Positions 35,819 to 45,452 of a stretch of DNA of 64,000 nt are shown here, piece after piece. Position 1 is the first letter of the stretch; every line of letters begins with the position of its first letter. The notes beneath the pieces are model-generated. The model was not told the origin of the DNA, did not search any database, and was given only the letters and a program-made list of their open reading frames with translations. The position numbers were made by a program, and so were the translations under genes. The DNA comes from Arthrobacter woluwensis (GTDB taxonomy: Bacteria; Actinomycetota; Actinomycetes; Actinomycetales; Micrococcaceae). The DNA lies in assembly GCF_900105345.1 (NCBI RefSeq), contig NZ_FNSN01000004.1, positions 248,001 through 312,000 of the forward strand. The letters are read 5' to 3'.

Positions 35819-36601
35819 TCAGGGCTGTTCGACCGGCCTCCGCGCCGGGCCACGGGCGAAGCGGGCGGGCAGGAGCCTCGTCGCGGCCACCACGGCCTTG
35901 TACCGGAGGCTCGGAATCGACACGGCCTTGCCGTGTGCGTTGTCGGCCAGGCCGTCCCGCACCACCCGGCGGGCGTCGAGCCACATCCAGCGGGGCATGG
36001 CCGCCTTGTCGATGCCCATGCGCTGATGAAACTCGGTGTGTGTGAAGCCCGGGCACAGCGCCGTGACCTTCACCCCGGCCGGCCCGTAGTTCACATTGGC
36101 CCAGCGGCTGAAGCTCAGCTCCCAGGCCTTGGCCGCGCCGTACGTGCCACGGGTCGCGAAGGCCGCGACGCTGGCCACGTTGATGATCCGGCCCGTGCCG
36201 CGCGGCAGCATCTCCTGCAGCGCCGCATGGCAGAGCTCCAGCGTGGTCTGCACATGGAGCCGCAGGTGGTTCAGTTCATCCTCGACCGGATTCTCGTCGA
36301 AGGGCTTCTGCAGTCCGATGCCCGCGTTGTTCACGAGCACATCGACCGGCCGTGAGGCGTCCCGGAGACGCGCGACGACGGCGGCCACCCCGGCGTCGTC
36401 CGTCAGGTCCGCGGGCAGCACCTCCACGGTCACGCCGTAGTCACGCTCCAGGTGGCCTGCCGCCGTGGCGAGCCGTCCGGCGTCGCGCGCCACGAGGATG
36501 AGGTGGTGGCCCTCCTCGGCGAGCTGCCGCGCGAACTCCGCGCCCAGCCCCGCCGAGGCGCCCGTGACCAGGGCCGTGTAAGCATCCGCTCGTGCCGTCA
36601 T
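35819..36601 (-). CDS. short-chain dehydrogenase
   Basis: 260 aa. Cofactor motif TGASAGLGAEFA, NNAGIG, catalytic Ser in NVASVAAFA and YGAAK for the Tyr/Lys pair. A basic pair near LVARDAGR suggests NADP preference. Similar to the DltE-like/ketoreductase group of SDRs. ATG at 36601; the frame upstream is short and basic. Substrate unknown. Confidence 0.88.
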   Translation of the reverse strand: MTARADAYTALVTGASAGLGAEFARQLAEEGHHLILVARDAGRLATAAGHLERDYGVTVEVLPADLTDDAGVAAVVARLRDASRPVDVLVNNAGIGLQKPFDENPVEDELNHLRLHVQTTLELCHAALQEMLPRGTGRIINVASVAAFATRGTYGAAKAWELSFSRWANVNYGPAGVKVTALCPGFTHTEFHQRMGIDKAAMPRWMWLDARRVVRDGLADNAHGKAVSIPSLRYKAVVAATRLLPARFARGPARRPVEQP

Positions 36602-36681
36602 GACCCCAGGGTAACCCTCGCGTACCCCCGCTGAGCCGGTGCGATCGCCGGCCCGCCACGGGGACGGCGACCGCACACGCG

Positions 36682-38589
36682 TCAGCGGTCCCGGAACGCC
36701 GCGAGCGGGTTGCGGAGCATCCCGGCCTTCTGGAGGCCTCCGGAGGGGTCGTCCAGATCGAGCATGTGCTGGTTGTTCCGCAGCTGGAGCCGGTTCAGGC
36801 AGGAGAGTTCGAACTCCTCCACGAACAGGTCGTGCGCCGCGAACTGGTCCGACAGCTCCGGGTGCCGGGCCTGGTACTCGTGCAGGGCCTCGGCCGCGGT
36901 CCGCCAGAAGGCGTCCTCCCCCAGCACTCCGTCCTCCGCGAGCTGTGCGGCCAGGAACCGGAAGATGCAGTCGAAGACGTCGGTGAAAATCGCCGCGGCC
37001 TTCTCGTCCTCGGGGATGGGCGCCTTGATGCGGGCGACGTCCTCGGGAACCTCCACCCGGTCGCCCATCAGGACGATCTCCTCGGCGATGTCCTTCATGA
37101 TGGCCCGGACGGGCACACCGTCCTCGAGCACAAGGATCACATTCTCGCCGTGTGGCATGAAGGCCAGCTCATAGGCGAAGAGACAGTGCGCCAGCGGCAC
37201 GAGATAGGCGTCGAAGTACCGGCGCAGCCAGACCTCCGGAGACAGCCCCGAGCGCTCGATGAGTGCCGAGACGAAGGACGTGCCCGACTGGTCGACGTGC
37301 AGCAGCGACGCCATGGTCGCCAGCTGCTGCCCTTCCCGCAGCAGGTGCACCGGGCTCTCCCGCCAGAGCGCCGACAGCATCTTCCGGTACGGCGAGCCTT
37401 TCGCGGAGGCCGCCTCGTAGTAGTGGTTGTGATAGCCGAGCGCGGCCTTCTCCTTGATCAGAGCCAGGCCGTGGCGCTGCAGTTCGTCGTCCTGGTCGAT
37501 CAGTTCCTCCAGCCAGTCATTGATGGCCGGGGTGGCCTTCATGTACTGCGGAGACAGGCCGCGCATGAAGCCCATGTTCACCACGGACATCGCCGTCTTC
37601 ACGTAGCTCTTCCCCGGGGCAGAGAGGTTGAAGAACGTGCGGATGGACTGCTGCGCCTGGTAGGAATCGGTGCCCGTGCCGAGCAGCACGATCCGCTGCT
37701 GAGCGATCTCGGCGGCGAACGTCACCGTGATCTTGTGCTCCCACTGCCACGGATGGACCGGCATGTAGTAGTAGTCCTCCGGATCCAGGCCGGCGGCGGA
37801 CAGCTCCGCGTCGAAGAAGGCCATGGCGTCGAACCCGAGTTCATCGGTCAGGTGACGGCGGTAGTCCAGCCCTTCCTCCGCGCTGAACACGGCACGGCTG
37901 CGCTGCACGGCGATCCAGCGCAGGCGCACCGGGGCGCCCGTTTCCGGGGCGAAGGCGTGATAGTCCGAGATCCCGAAGCCGAGCCGGCCGTTGTTGGCCA
38001 CGAAGCACGGGTGTCCCTCGGTCATCCCCCGTTCGATGGCCTGGAAGTCCTGGGCCACATCGGCGCCGCCCGTCACCCCTCGCGCCAGCAGTCCCGACGG
38101 GACGCCGTGGCCCTGCTTGTAAGCGTGGCCGGAGAGGGTGCTGCTGATCTCTTCCAGGTAGACCGGCAGCTGTTCCAGCCGGATCGTCAGGCTGGTCTGG
38201 AACTCCGCGATGAAGTCGAGCGCGTCGAGCGGGAGCTCTCCGTCCTGGCCCGCGCGGTGGCGGGTGATCGACTCGGCCGGGATGCTCCAGTGGTCCAGCC
38301 CGCGGAGGGTGGCCTCGAAGCGGTACTCGGTGCCGCCGTCGTCGCTCAGGAGGCGGTAGGCGCCGCGCCCGTCCGCGCCGTCGCCCGTGCGCTCGGGGAC
38401 GAAGAGCCGCTCGTGCGAGAACTCGGCGAGCGCCTTCCGGATCAGGTGCCGGTTGGCCACCGCCCACCGGGCAGGCTCCAGGTGGACCACTCCGCCGGCG
38501 TCCCGGCCCGGAGCGGCGGGTTCACGGAGGCCGTCCTGGGCGCGGCTGTCCTGAGCGCTGCTTTCCTGGAAAAGGGCGGTGGAGGTCAT
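36682..38589 (-). CDS. desD: NIS siderophore synthetase, IucA/IucC family (DesD-like)
   Basis: 635 aa, ATP-dependent synthetase that joins and cyclises N-hydroxy-N-succinyl- or acetyl-cadaverine units into desferrioxamine. Family blocks: EISSTLSGHAYKQGHGVPS, HPCFVANNGRLGFGISDYHAFAPE, YMPVHPWQWEHK and the C-terminal FerIII-reductase-like ELSCLNRLQLRNNQHMLDL. ATG overlaps the acyltransferase stop by 4 bp. Last gene of the des operon; together the four genes are diagnostic. Confidence 0.92.
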   Translation of the reverse strand: MTSTALFQESSAQDSRAQDGLREPAAPGRDAGGVVHLEPARWAVANRHLIRKALAEFSHERLFVPERTGDGADGRGAYRLLSDDGGTEYRFEATLRGLDHWSIPAESITRHRAGQDGELPLDALDFIAEFQTSLTIRLEQLPVYLEEISSTLSGHAYKQGHGVPSGLLARGVTGGADVAQDFQAIERGMTEGHPCFVANNGRLGFGISDYHAFAPETGAPVRLRWIAVQRSRAVFSAEEGLDYRRHLTDELGFDAMAFFDAELSAAGLDPEDYYYMPVHPWQWEHKITVTFAAEIAQQRIVLLGTGTDSYQAQQSIRTFFNLSAPGKSYVKTAMSVVNMGFMRGLSPQYMKATPAINDWLEELIDQDDELQRHGLALIKEKAALGYHNHYYEAASAKGSPYRKMLSALWRESPVHLLREGQQLATMASLLHVDQSGTSFVSALIERSGLSPEVWLRRYFDAYLVPLAHCLFAYELAFMPHGENVILVLEDGVPVRAIMKDIAEEIVLMGDRVEVPEDVARIKAPIPEDEKAAAIFTDVFDCIFRFLAAQLAEDGVLGEDAFWRTAAEALHEYQARHPELSDQFAAHDLFVEEFELSCLNRLQLRNNQHMLDLDDPSGGLQKAGMLRNPLAAFRDR

Positions 38590-39170
38590 GCTGAGGCTCC
38601 TTCGGTGGCGGGGGCGGAGAGCGGGGTGAGGGTGGCGAGGAAGTCGTCCCGCGTGCAGAAGCTCAGCAGGGCCTCCTTGGTGCTTTCGGCGGGATCGACC
38701 GGGGGCAGCGTCACGACGGAGTGCGCGTGGAACCCCACCCGCTCGTTCAGGACGTGGATCTTGTGGTTGCGGACATCGGGCTCGACGACGACGCGCTCGG
38801 CCCCCGTGTGCTCGAACAGCCAGGCCATGACGGACTGCATCACGCCGAGAGTGAAGCCGGGGATGGTGCCGGACGACGACGGCGGCGCCACCAGCAGGTG
38901 CATGCCGACGTCGCCGGGCTGCACCTGGTAGACCGCGTTGAGCGGCGATTCGGCCGGCCGGTACCGCTCGACCAGGAATTCCGGAACGCCGTCCCGGAGA
39001 CCCAGGAACGCCTCGTGGTGACCGGTCGCGGCCAGGCCGTCGTACTCCTCCCGGACATCCTCGACGGACGCCGCGAGCATCCCCCAGAACCGGGCGTAGG
39101 GCTGCGTGACCCAGCCGTGCAGCAGCTCCGCGTCGGCGGCGGGATCGACGGGGCGGAAAGTGTGGTTCAT
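38586..39170 (-). CDS. desC: N-hydroxycadaverine acyltransferase (DesC-like)
   Basis: 194 aa GNAT-fold enzyme of the AlcB/RhbD/IucB group. [40 protein letters not shown] and [22 protein letters not shown] are characteristic. It transfers acetyl or succinyl from CoA to the hydroxylamine made by DesB. Overlaps both neighbours by 4 bp (ATGA). Confidence 0.92.
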   Translation of the reverse strand: MNHTFRPVDPAADAELLHGWVTQPYARFWGMLAASVEDVREEYDGLAATGHHEAFLGLRDGVPEFLVERYRPAESPLNAVYQVQPGDVGMHLLVAPPSSSGTIPGFTLGVMQSVMAWLFEHTGAERVVVEPDVRNHKIHVLNERVGFHAHSVVTLPPVDPAESTKEALLSFCTRDDFLATLTPLSAPATEGASA

Positions 39171-40537
39171 GCCGTCACCGCCAGGGACTCGGCGGACTCG
39201 GTGGACTTCGCGGACTCCGCGCGCTCCGTGGCCGGGACCCCGAAGTGCTGGAAGGCGATGCTCCGCTCCACCGGGTAGACCTCGGTGCCGAGGATCTCCC
39301 GCAGGATGCACGAGTTGCGGTAGGCGGCCATCCCGAGGTCCGGGGTGACGAAGCCGTGGGTGTGCAGTTCGGCGTTCTGGACGAAGATCTCCCCCGGTTC
39401 GACGCCGATGCCGTACTGCCGGTTCACGTCGAAGCGTCCGAGCTCGTCGCGCCGGATCCGGTCCGCGATCCCCTCGAGGAAGGCCGGTTCCTGGTACGAG
39501 TACCCCGTTGCGAAGACCACGGCCTCGGACTCGACGGTGAACTCCCCGCCCTGTTCGGCGTGGCGGAAGGTGAGCGTGTGGGCGCCGGCGTCCGCGTCCC
39601 ACGCGGCGTGTGTGAGTTCGGAGTGCGTGAAGAGCCGGGTGTCCACCATGCCGTTGAGGCTCTTCGCGTAGAGCAGGTCGTAGATCTCGTTGATGAGCTC
39701 CGAATCGATGCCCTTGTAGAGGTTCTTCTGGTGCGCGATCAGGTGGTCGCGCTGTTCCGCGGGCAGGCCGTGGAAGTAGTCGACGTACTCGGGGGACGTC
39801 ATCTCCAGGGTCAGCTTGGTGTATTCGAGCGGGAAGAAGCGGCCGCTGCGCGTCACCCAGGTGAGCTGGTAATCGTGGACGTCGATCTCCTGCAGCAGGT
39901 CCAGATACACCTCGGCGGCGCTCTGCCCGCTCCCGACGACGGTGATGCTCCGCCGCGCCTGAAGCTCCTCCTTCCGCTGGAGGTACTCCGCGTTGTGCAG
40001 GGCCGGGCCGCCGGCGTCGAGCACTCCACGGCCTGCTTCCGGGACGCCGGGGGTGGTGCCGGTGCCCAGCACGAGCCGCCGCGTCCGGACCTGCTCCGTG
40101 CCCTGGGGACCCTGGACGGTGAGGGTGTAGACGCCGTCGTCGTAGCTGGTATTCAGCACATCTGTGCTGAAACGGATGGAGTCGAGCTGACCGGCCACCC
40201 ACTGGCAGTACTGGTTGAACTCGGCGCGCAGCGGGTAGAAGTTCTCCCGGATGTAGAAGCGGTAGAGGCGGCCCGTCTGCTTGAGGAAGTTCAGGAAGGA
40301 GTAGGGCGAGGTCGGGTCGGCGAGCGTGACGAGATCCGCCATGAACGGCACCTGGAGGTGGGCCGGTTCGAGCATCATGCCGGGGTGCCAGTCGAAGCTC
40401 TCCCGGCGTTCCAGGAAGAGATGGTCCAGTCCGTCCAGCGGCTCGCTCAGCGCGGCGAGTCCCAGGTTGAACGGGCCGAGGCCGATGCCCACCAGATCGT
40501 GGATGCGGCCGTCTGCGGTGTTCTCGGTGGTGGTCAT
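39167..40537 (-). CDS. desB: cadaverine/lysine N-monooxygenase (DesB-like)
   Basis: 456 aa flavin-dependent N-hydroxylase. FAD site [14 protein letters not shown] near residue 17, [29 protein letters not shown] in the substrate region, NADPH site [13 protein letters not shown], and late [10 protein letters not shown]. In the des context it hydroxylates cadaverine. Overlaps desA and desC by 4 bp each. Confidence 0.94.
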   Translation of the reverse strand: MTTTENTADGRIHDLVGIGLGPFNLGLAALSEPLDGLDHLFLERRESFDWHPGMMLEPAHLQVPFMADLVTLADPTSPYSFLNFLKQTGRLYRFYIRENFYPLRAEFNQYCQWVAGQLDSIRFSTDVLNTSYDDGVYTLTVQGPQGTEQVRTRRLVLGTGTTPGVPEAGRGVLDAGGPALHNAEYLQRKEELQARRSITVVGSGQSAAEVYLDLLQEIDVHDYQLTWVTRSGRFFPLEYTKLTLEMTSPEYVDYFHGLPAEQRDHLIAHQKNLYKGIDSELINEIYDLLYAKSLNGMVDTRLFTHSELTHAAWDADAGAHTLTFRHAEQGGEFTVESEAVVFATGYSYQEPAFLEGIADRIRRDELGRFDVNRQYGIGVEPGEIFVQNAELHTHGFVTPDLGMAAYRNSCILREILGTEVYPVERSIAFQHFGVPATERAESAKSTESAESLAVTA

Positions 40538-42147
40538 GCGGAGAGGTCCTTCTGGTCGGAGGAGACGGAGGAGACGGCAGCGTCGTCGCGTGGTGCTGTC
40601 AGAGTGCCGAGGAGGTCCGCGCCGGTGCGGCGCAGGAGCTCGATGATGTCCTGGATGTCGCTGAGACGGGTCTCGGCGTTCAGGAGCGTGAACTTGAGAT
40701 GGTGACGCCCGTGCACGGTCGTCCCGGCCACCACGGCCTCACCGGAGGCGAACACGGCGGCGCGGATGGCGGGGTTGAGTCGGTCCGCGAGATCCTCGTC
40801 CAGCGGGACCCCGTTCAGCAGGGGGCGGTAACGGAACACCAGGGTGCTGAGCTGGGGCGCGGCCGCGAGTTCGAAATCCGGGTCCTCGTCGAGGAGGGTC
40901 CCCACGCGGGCGGTGAGGTCGATGGCTTCGTCGAAGAGCGCCCCGACGGCATCCGCGCCCATGGTGCGGAGCGTGAGCCACAGCTTGAGGGCGTCGAAGC
41001 GGCGGGTGGTCTGGATGCTCTTGTCCACCTGATTGGGGATCTGGGCCTTGGCGGCGCTCTCCGGGTTGAGGTAGTCCGCGTAGTAGGTCACGTGGCGGAG
41101 CATCGCGCGGTCCCGGACCAGAACGGCGCTGGAGCTCACGGGCTGGAAGAAGGTCTTGTGGAAGTCGACCGTCACGGAGTCCGCCAGGTGGATGCCGTTC
41201 AGCAGCCCGCCGTGGCGCGGCGAGACGAGCAGCCCGCCACCGTACGCGGCGTCGACGTGCATCCAGGCGTCGTATGCCTTCGCCAGCGCGGAGACCTCGT
41301 GCAGCGGGTCGACCGCGCCGAAGTCGGTGGTGCCCGCCGTCGCCACCACTGCCATCGGGATCAGACCGGCCTCCTGGGACTCGGCGAGGGCGGCGCCGAG
41401 GGCGGCCGGGTCCAGGCGGTGGTCCGGCGTCGTGGGAACCGGGATGACGGCGTCGAAGCCGAGGCCCAGCATGGCGGCCGACTTCTGGATGCTGAAGTGG
41501 CTGTCCGCGGAGGTGAAGATCCGCAGGCGGTCCAGGAGCAGCGGCAGGCGCAGCTCGCGGTGCTCGGCGGACTCGGCCCGGAGTCGCGCGACGGCGTGAT
41601 TGCGGGCCATGAGCAGGGCCTGGAAGTTGGACTGGCTGCCGCCGGAGGTGAACACGCCGTCCGCGTCCCGGCCGAGACCGATCCGTTCCGCGGTCCAGTC
41701 GATCAGCCGCCGCTCGATGAGCGTGGCGCCCGCGCTCTGATCCCACGTGTCCAGGGAGGAGTTCACGGCGGAGAGGATCGCCTCCCCGACCAGCGCCGGG
41801 ATCACCACGGGGCAGTTCAGGTGCGCGGCATAGCGGGAATCGTGGAAGTAGACGGCGTCCTTCAGATACAGCTCGTCGAGCTCCTCGAGCGCCGCGGTCA
41901 GATCCGGGAGCGGCTGATCGAGTTCGACGGCGGCGACCTGGCGCTCCAGGCCGGCGGGCGTGACGCCGGTGAACGGCTGCGAGGTGCGCTGGATCTTGGT
42001 GGCCACGGCGTTCACGCCCTGAAGGACCTGCGCCACGTAATTCGGGGAGTTCCTGGCGTTGAGGAGCTGGTTGCTCGCCGCCAGCGCGAGTTCGACGCCG
42101 GAACCGAAGTCCTGGCCTGGGGAGAGTTCGACTCGGGACGATGTCAC
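40534..42147 (-). CDS. desA: PLP-dependent lysine decarboxylase (DesA-like)
   Basis: 537 aa group II pyridoxal-phosphate decarboxylase. [17 protein letters not shown] binds the phosphate, [10 protein letters not shown] holds the conserved Asp, and [10 protein letters not shown] holds the PLP Lys. First gene of the operon; it should make cadaverine from lysine. The ATG at 42147 follows an iron-box-containing leader, so low iron should switch the operon on. Confidence 0.93.
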   Translation of the reverse strand: MTSSRVELSPGQDFGSGVELALAASNQLLNARNSPNYVAQVLQGVNAVATKIQRTSQPFTGVTPAGLERQVAAVELDQPLPDLTAALEELDELYLKDAVYFHDSRYAAHLNCPVVIPALVGEAILSAVNSSLDTWDQSAGATLIERRLIDWTAERIGLGRDADGVFTSGGSQSNFQALLMARNHAVARLRAESAEHRELRLPLLLDRLRIFTSADSHFSIQKSAAMLGLGFDAVIPVPTTPDHRLDPAALGAALAESQEAGLIPMAVVATAGTTDFGAVDPLHEVSALAKAYDAWMHVDAAYGGGLLVSPRHGGLLNGIHLADSVTVDFHKTFFQPVSSSAVLVRDRAMLRHVTYYADYLNPESAAKAQIPNQVDKSIQTTRRFDALKLWLTLRTMGADAVGALFDEAIDLTARVGTLLDEDPDFELAAAPQLSTLVFRYRPLLNGVPLDEDLADRLNPAIRAAVFASGEAVVAGTTVHGRHHLKFTLLNAETRLSDIQDIIELLRRTGADLLGTLTAPRDDAAVSSVSSDQKDLSA

Positions 42148-42199
42148 AGGACACTACTTTCCGTCGGGGATCGGGAATGCCCAACGACCGCAAGCAACG

Positions 42200-42234
42200 T
42201 TAGGCAAGCCAAGCCTTACTTAGGCTTGCCTTTA
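42200..42234 (-). promoter_or_regulatory. iron box (IdeR/DmdR type) upstream of desA
   Basis: TTAGGCAAGCCAAGCCTTA at 42200-42218 matches the actinobacterial iron-box consensus TTAGGTTAGGCTAACCTAA at 13 of 19 positions by eye. A weaker overlapping second site with the AGGCAAGCCT core follows to 42234. A TTGACG reading on the minus strand at 42240-42235 could be the -35. Expected effect: repression of desABCD by iron-loaded IdeR/DmdR. Confidence 0.8.
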
Positions 42235-42267
42235 CGTCAAATTAGTGTGCTGTAATTCACGCAGTAT

Positions 42268-42837
42268 ATGTCACTCCGCGACCACTACGATCACCTCGTG
42301 ACCACTGAAGCCTCCTGGAACCTGTCCACGTCCCGCCCGCCGGAGCCACTGCTCGACCCGCGAGTGCTGGATGGCCACCGGCTTTCGGACGGAGGCGGCC
42401 TCCCGCCGTCGTACGGGTCGTTCGTCCGGACCTTCGGATGGGGACGCCTCTTCGGCCTGTGGCTCGTCTACACCCCGGTCCCCTCCGGGCGGGCCGACGG
42501 GCTGCTGGGCCGGGGCGGCGCCCTCACCACGCGCCTGCGGGAGGAGTTCAGCGAATGGCAGCAGGAGGGATATGACTGGGCGATCGAACCGGACGGCGCC
42601 TGGGATCTGCCGTCGCGGCTGGAGGTCTTCGCCATGAGCGAGAACGGCGATTACCTCGCCTGGGACACCGGCAGCCGTGACGCCGAGGGCGAACTCACGA
42701 TCTACCTCACCAGCCGGTTCACGTCGCTGACCCGGATCGGGGACGATCTGCACGAGGTGGTCGAGCGGCTCCGCCCGCAGGATGCGGGCGCGAAGCCCGG
42801 GGCCGACTTCGAGCCGCTGGAGCCCGTACTTCTCTAG
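42268..42837 (+). CDS. hypothetical protein, SMI1/KNR4-like (SUKH) features
   Basis: 189 aa, soluble. LPPSYGSFVRTFGWGRLFGLWLVY and a later FAMSENGDYLAWDT segment resemble the SMI1/KNR4 (SUKH) fold, used by many bacterial toxin-immunity proteins. No toxin gene is adjacent. It is divergent from the des operon; start at ATG 42268 is weakly supported (no clear ribosome site), GTG 42298 possible. Function open. Confidence 0.62.
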   Translation: MSLRDHYDHLVTTEASWNLSTSRPPEPLLDPRVLDGHRLSDGGGLPPSYGSFVRTFGWGRLFGLWLVYTPVPSGRADGLLGRGGALTTRLREEFSEWQQEGYDWAIEPDGAWDLPSRLEVFAMSENGDYLAWDTGSRDAEGELTIYLTSRFTSLTRIGDDLHEVVERLRPQDAGAKPGADFEPLEPVLL

Positions 42838-42840
42838 GGG

Positions 42841-43794
42841 TCAGCCTTCTCTAGAGGGTCGGCCGGCGCTGCCAGACGCCACAGGCCACCGGGGGATCCA
42901 GCAGCGGACCGACTCCCGGTACCGGCGGTAGGGGTCGCCGAACCGCGCCTCGAGGTCGCGCTCCTCCAGGGGCCGGATGCCGACGTTCCAGAGCAGCGCC
43001 CCGCCCACGGCGTACACCACCACGAGCCAGGACCCGAGGATCAGCCCCACCGACGCCGCCTGCGCCACGCCCGCCACGGCCATGGGGTTGCGGACCCAGC
43101 GGTACGGGCCCGCGATCACGAGCTCATTGGGCATCACCGATGGCAGGGGCGTGCCGCGCCCCTGGGAGGACATGACGACCGCGGAGCAGATCCCCAGCAG
43201 ACTGGCCAGGACGAAGACCGTCCAGCCGACGACGGCGGCCCCCTCCGGCAGGCCCAGGCCCACCTTCCAGCGATCCTCCAGAGCCCGGATGATCAGTGGG
43301 AAAACCCCGAGGAAGAGGCCCCAGACCACGACGAGCTGCGTGAACGTCCAGCCCACATGACCGGCCGTGGTCCGCCGTCGATCAGCCGGCCGGAAGGCGA
43401 GCGGCCCGCGGGTGACCCACTCGAACGGAATCCTGCCCAGCCACACCAGGCTCAGCGCGAGCAGCGAACCGAGCGCGGCGGCGGCCATCGCGACCACACC
43501 CCACCCGGCTTCGGTGGTCACGGTGGCATACAGCGCCATCAACACCGTCACCAGGAGCGTCCAGGCGGTGTTCACCAGGGCCGCCACTCGCGATCCCGCC
43601 GCGGCCAGGCCGGCGGCGACGACGAACAGCGGAAGGTCGAAGAGCGCCACCAGCGCAGGGTCCAGCGAGCCCAGGGTGATGTGGCGGACCAGCGGCGACA
43701 CGGGGACGAGAATCCACCAGAGCAGGCCGGCCACCGACTGCAACGCGAAATAGGCGCGGCCCCACCGGACGGTGGGTGGCACGGGCGCGGTCAT
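42841..43794 (-). CDS. isoprenylcysteine methyltransferase-like membrane protein
   Basis: 317 aa, ~8 transmembrane helices. The C-terminal block GPYRWVRNPMAVAGVAQAASVGLILGS and RPLEERDLEARFGDPYRRYRESVRCWIP match the ICMT/phospholipid methyltransferase (PEMT) fold, which uses S-adenosylmethionine at the membrane. The N-terminal ~150 residues are extra helices. Substrate unknown. ATG at 43794; four bases separate its stop from the converging gene at 42837. Confidence 0.8.
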   Translation of the reverse strand: MTAPVPPTVRWGRAYFALQSVAGLLWWILVPVSPLVRHITLGSLDPALVALFDLPLFVVAAGLAAAGSRVAALVNTAWTLLVTVLMALYATVTTEAGWGVVAMAAAALGSLLALSLVWLGRIPFEWVTRGPLAFRPADRRRTTAGHVGWTFTQLVVVWGLFLGVFPLIIRALEDRWKVGLGLPEGAAVVGWTVFVLASLLGICSAVVMSSQGRGTPLPSVMPNELVIAGPYRWVRNPMAVAGVAQAASVGLILGSWLVVVYAVGGALLWNVGIRPLEERDLEARFGDPYRRYRESVRCWIPRWPVASGSAGRPSREG

Positions 43795-43908
43795 CAGCGG
43801 TCCCCCAGGGCTGCTTGGAACTGTTCTTGCGGTCAGCACGACTCTAGCCGCGAAGCGCCCTGTCACGGGCGAACGGCGGCCCGGGGCCGGACGGCGATTA
43901 AACGAAAA

Positions 43909-43928
43909 AGCCGCCCCGGAGGGCGGCT
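43909..43928 (-). terminator. intrinsic terminator on the minus strand
   Basis: 8-bp stem AGCCGCCC/GGGCGGCT with a 4-nt loop, followed on the minus strand by TTTTTCG. It would end transcription of the tRNA-Phe whose 3' part lies at 44003. Confidence 0.85.
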
Positions 43929-43964
43929 CGTGACGCGGCTTCAGGAAACCGCCGTTAAATTGAA

Positions 43965-44000
43965 GAAGCCCTCGCCATGTAGAAGCTAGGCGAGGGTTTC
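43965..44000. terminator. hairpin next to the tRNA 3' end
   Basis: Stem CCCTCGCC (43969-43976) with GGCGAGGG (43989-43996), extended by A-T and G-T pairs to about 12 bp, 12-nt loop. It adjoins the tRNA-Phe fragment and likely belonged to its 3' processing or termination. Confidence 0.65.
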
Positions 44001-44002
44001 AG

Positions 44003-44051
44003 TGGCTCCGACCGGCGTCGATCCGGTGACCTTTCGATTTTCAGTCGAACG
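44003..44051 (-). tRNA. 3' part of tRNA-Phe(GAA) = left prophage attachment site
   Basis: Read on the minus strand this is an anticodon arm TTCGA-CTGAAAA-TCGAA with anticodon GAA, a T arm ACCGG-ATCGACG-CCGGT and a 3' acceptor strand CGGAGCC plus A. Beyond ~44051 the sequence no longer forms a D arm with a matching 5' acceptor strand, so only the 3' two-thirds remain. This is the expected att remnant on the side away from the restored tRNA, which should lie at the right prophage end outside the window. T loop starts with A rather than T, which is unusual. Confidence 0.75.
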
Positions 44052-44129
44052 TCTTGCTACCCTGGGAGTAGCAAAAACCGCTAAATCACGCGGATTCTGG
44101 CGTCAATCGAGACGCTGCAATAGGCTAGC

Positions 44130-44161
44130 TGTAGCCAGCAATGGCTACACTAATGGCTACA
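44130..44161. repeat. three TGGCTACA repeats before the integrase
   Basis: TGTAGCCA (44130-44137) and TGGCTACA (44142-44149) form an inverted pair with 4 nt between; a third direct TGGCTACA is at 44154-44161. Position between att core and integrase suggests integrase arm-type or excisionase sites, or an operator of the integrase promoter. Confidence 0.6.
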
Positions 44162-44180
44162 CCATCATCAGGGGGACTCC

Positions 44181-45380
44181 ATGGCAACCAAGACCAGAGC
44201 CAAAGGCGACGGCAGTATCTACAAGAACGCCCAGGGTCTCTGGACCTGCTCGCTCGAGCTTCCGTCCGAGAACGGCAAGCGCCGACGCAAGGTGTTCCGG
44301 AACAAGGATCGCGGCACGGTCATCAAGCAGCTCCGCGAGTTCAAAGCCCAGCTTGCCGAAGTCGGCGACATGCCCACTGCCTCATGGCGCGCCGACAAGT
44401 GGTTCATGCATTGGCTGGACGACATCGCGCCCCGTCTGGACACCCGGCCTAAGACTCTCGCCGGATACCGGTCGGGGCTCGTCGGGTTCGCAATCCCCGA
44501 GCTGGGGTCGTTGCCGCTCGAGAAGATCACCCCGGCCCACATCCGCAAGGTCCACGACAGGGTACTGAACACCCCGAAGCCCAAAGGTCTCCGTGAGAAG
44601 CCGCAGGAGGAATGGCCGGACGATGTCGTCATGCTCTCGTCCACGTACGCCCTGAACGTCCACAACGCCATGAGCGCGGCCCTCAAGACCGCCGTGAGTG
44701 ACGGGATCCTCAGAAGCAATCCCTGCGACCGGGCCGCGCGCCCGCGCCCCAGGAAGGCCGAACAGAAGGCCCTTAGCCTGGAAGAGGCGATCCAGCTCCT
44801 TGCCTACTGCACGACCATCGAGGACGGCCCGCTGTGGGCCACCTACCTACTGACGGGCGCTCGCCGTGGCGAGATTCTTGGCCTTGAGCGCGACCGGGTG
44901 CAGGACCTCCTTGACCTTTCCTGGCAGCTTCAACGGATCCCCAACCTCAAGCGTGACGCAGCCGCAGACTACGAGTACCGGCACCTGAACGGCTCCCTTT
45001 ACCTGACCCGCCCCAAGTCGTCCAAGGGCTGGCGGATCATCCCGCTCGTGGAACCGCTCAAGTCGATCATGGGCCTTGCGGTCCAGGCAGCAGAGGACGA
45101 GTTGGTATTCACTCGGAATGGTCAGGCGTGGGACCCGGACGCTGCGACCGACAGGTGGAAGGAGGTTCTGGCCGGCGCTGGCCTCCCGGACGACATCGTC
45201 CTGCACGGCTCCCGCCACACCACAGCGGATCTGCTCTACGCGGCGGGTGTACCCGAAGACCTCATCATGGACATCCTCGGCCACTCCGTGCGCTCCGTGA
45301 CCCGAGGCTACCGGACCAGGACCGACATCAAGCGCCTCACCGACGCCATGACCAAGTTGAGCAAGCAGCTCACGGCCTGA
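44181..45380 (+). CDS. int: tyrosine-type phage integrase
   Basis: 399 aa site-specific recombinase. An N-terminal arm-binding region (GDGSIYKNAQGLWTCSLEL) and a core-binding SAM-like region precede the catalytic domain. Active-site residues: Arg228 in TGARRGE, His342 and Arg345 in LHGSRH, His368 in LGHS and the nucleophile Tyr377 in RGYRT. It lies 130 bp from the tRNA-Phe att core. ATG at 44181 with GGGGG upstream. Confidence 0.95.
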   Translation: MATKTRAKGDGSIYKNAQGLWTCSLELPSENGKRRRKVFRNKDRGTVIKQLREFKAQLAEVGDMPTASWRADKWFMHWLDDIAPRLDTRPKTLAGYRSGLVGFAIPELGSLPLEKITPAHIRKVHDRVLNTPKPKGLREKPQEEWPDDVVMLSSTYALNVHNAMSAALKTAVSDGILRSNPCDRAARPRPRKAEQKALSLEEAIQLLAYCTTIEDGPLWATYLLTGARRGEILGLERDRVQDLLDLSWQLQRIPNLKRDAAADYEYRHLNGSLYLTRPKSSKGWRIIPLVEPLKSIMGLAVQAAEDELVFTRNGQAWDPDAATDRWKEVLAGAGLPDDIVLHGSRHTTADLLYAAGVPEDLIMDILGHSVRSVTRGYRTRTDIKRLTDAMTKLSKQLTA

Positions 45381-45390
45381 GTCATCAATG

Positions 45391-45426
45391 AAAACCGCCC
45401 CCACCCTTAAGGGTGGGGGCGGTTTT
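45391..45426 (+). terminator. integrase terminator
   Basis: Perfect 18-bp self-complementary stem (45391-45408 with 45409-45426), ending in TTTTTT on the plus strand and an A-run on the other side, so it can stop transcription in both directions. Eleven bases after the integrase stop. Confidence 0.92.
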
Positions 45427-45452
45427 TTGTCATCCACAGGTGCTATGTTTCT

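Noticed and set aside
44003-44080. Complete tRNA-Phe
   Set aside because: The 5' acceptor strand that should pair with CGGAGCC is missing and the D-arm region does not fit, so only the 3' part is accepted.
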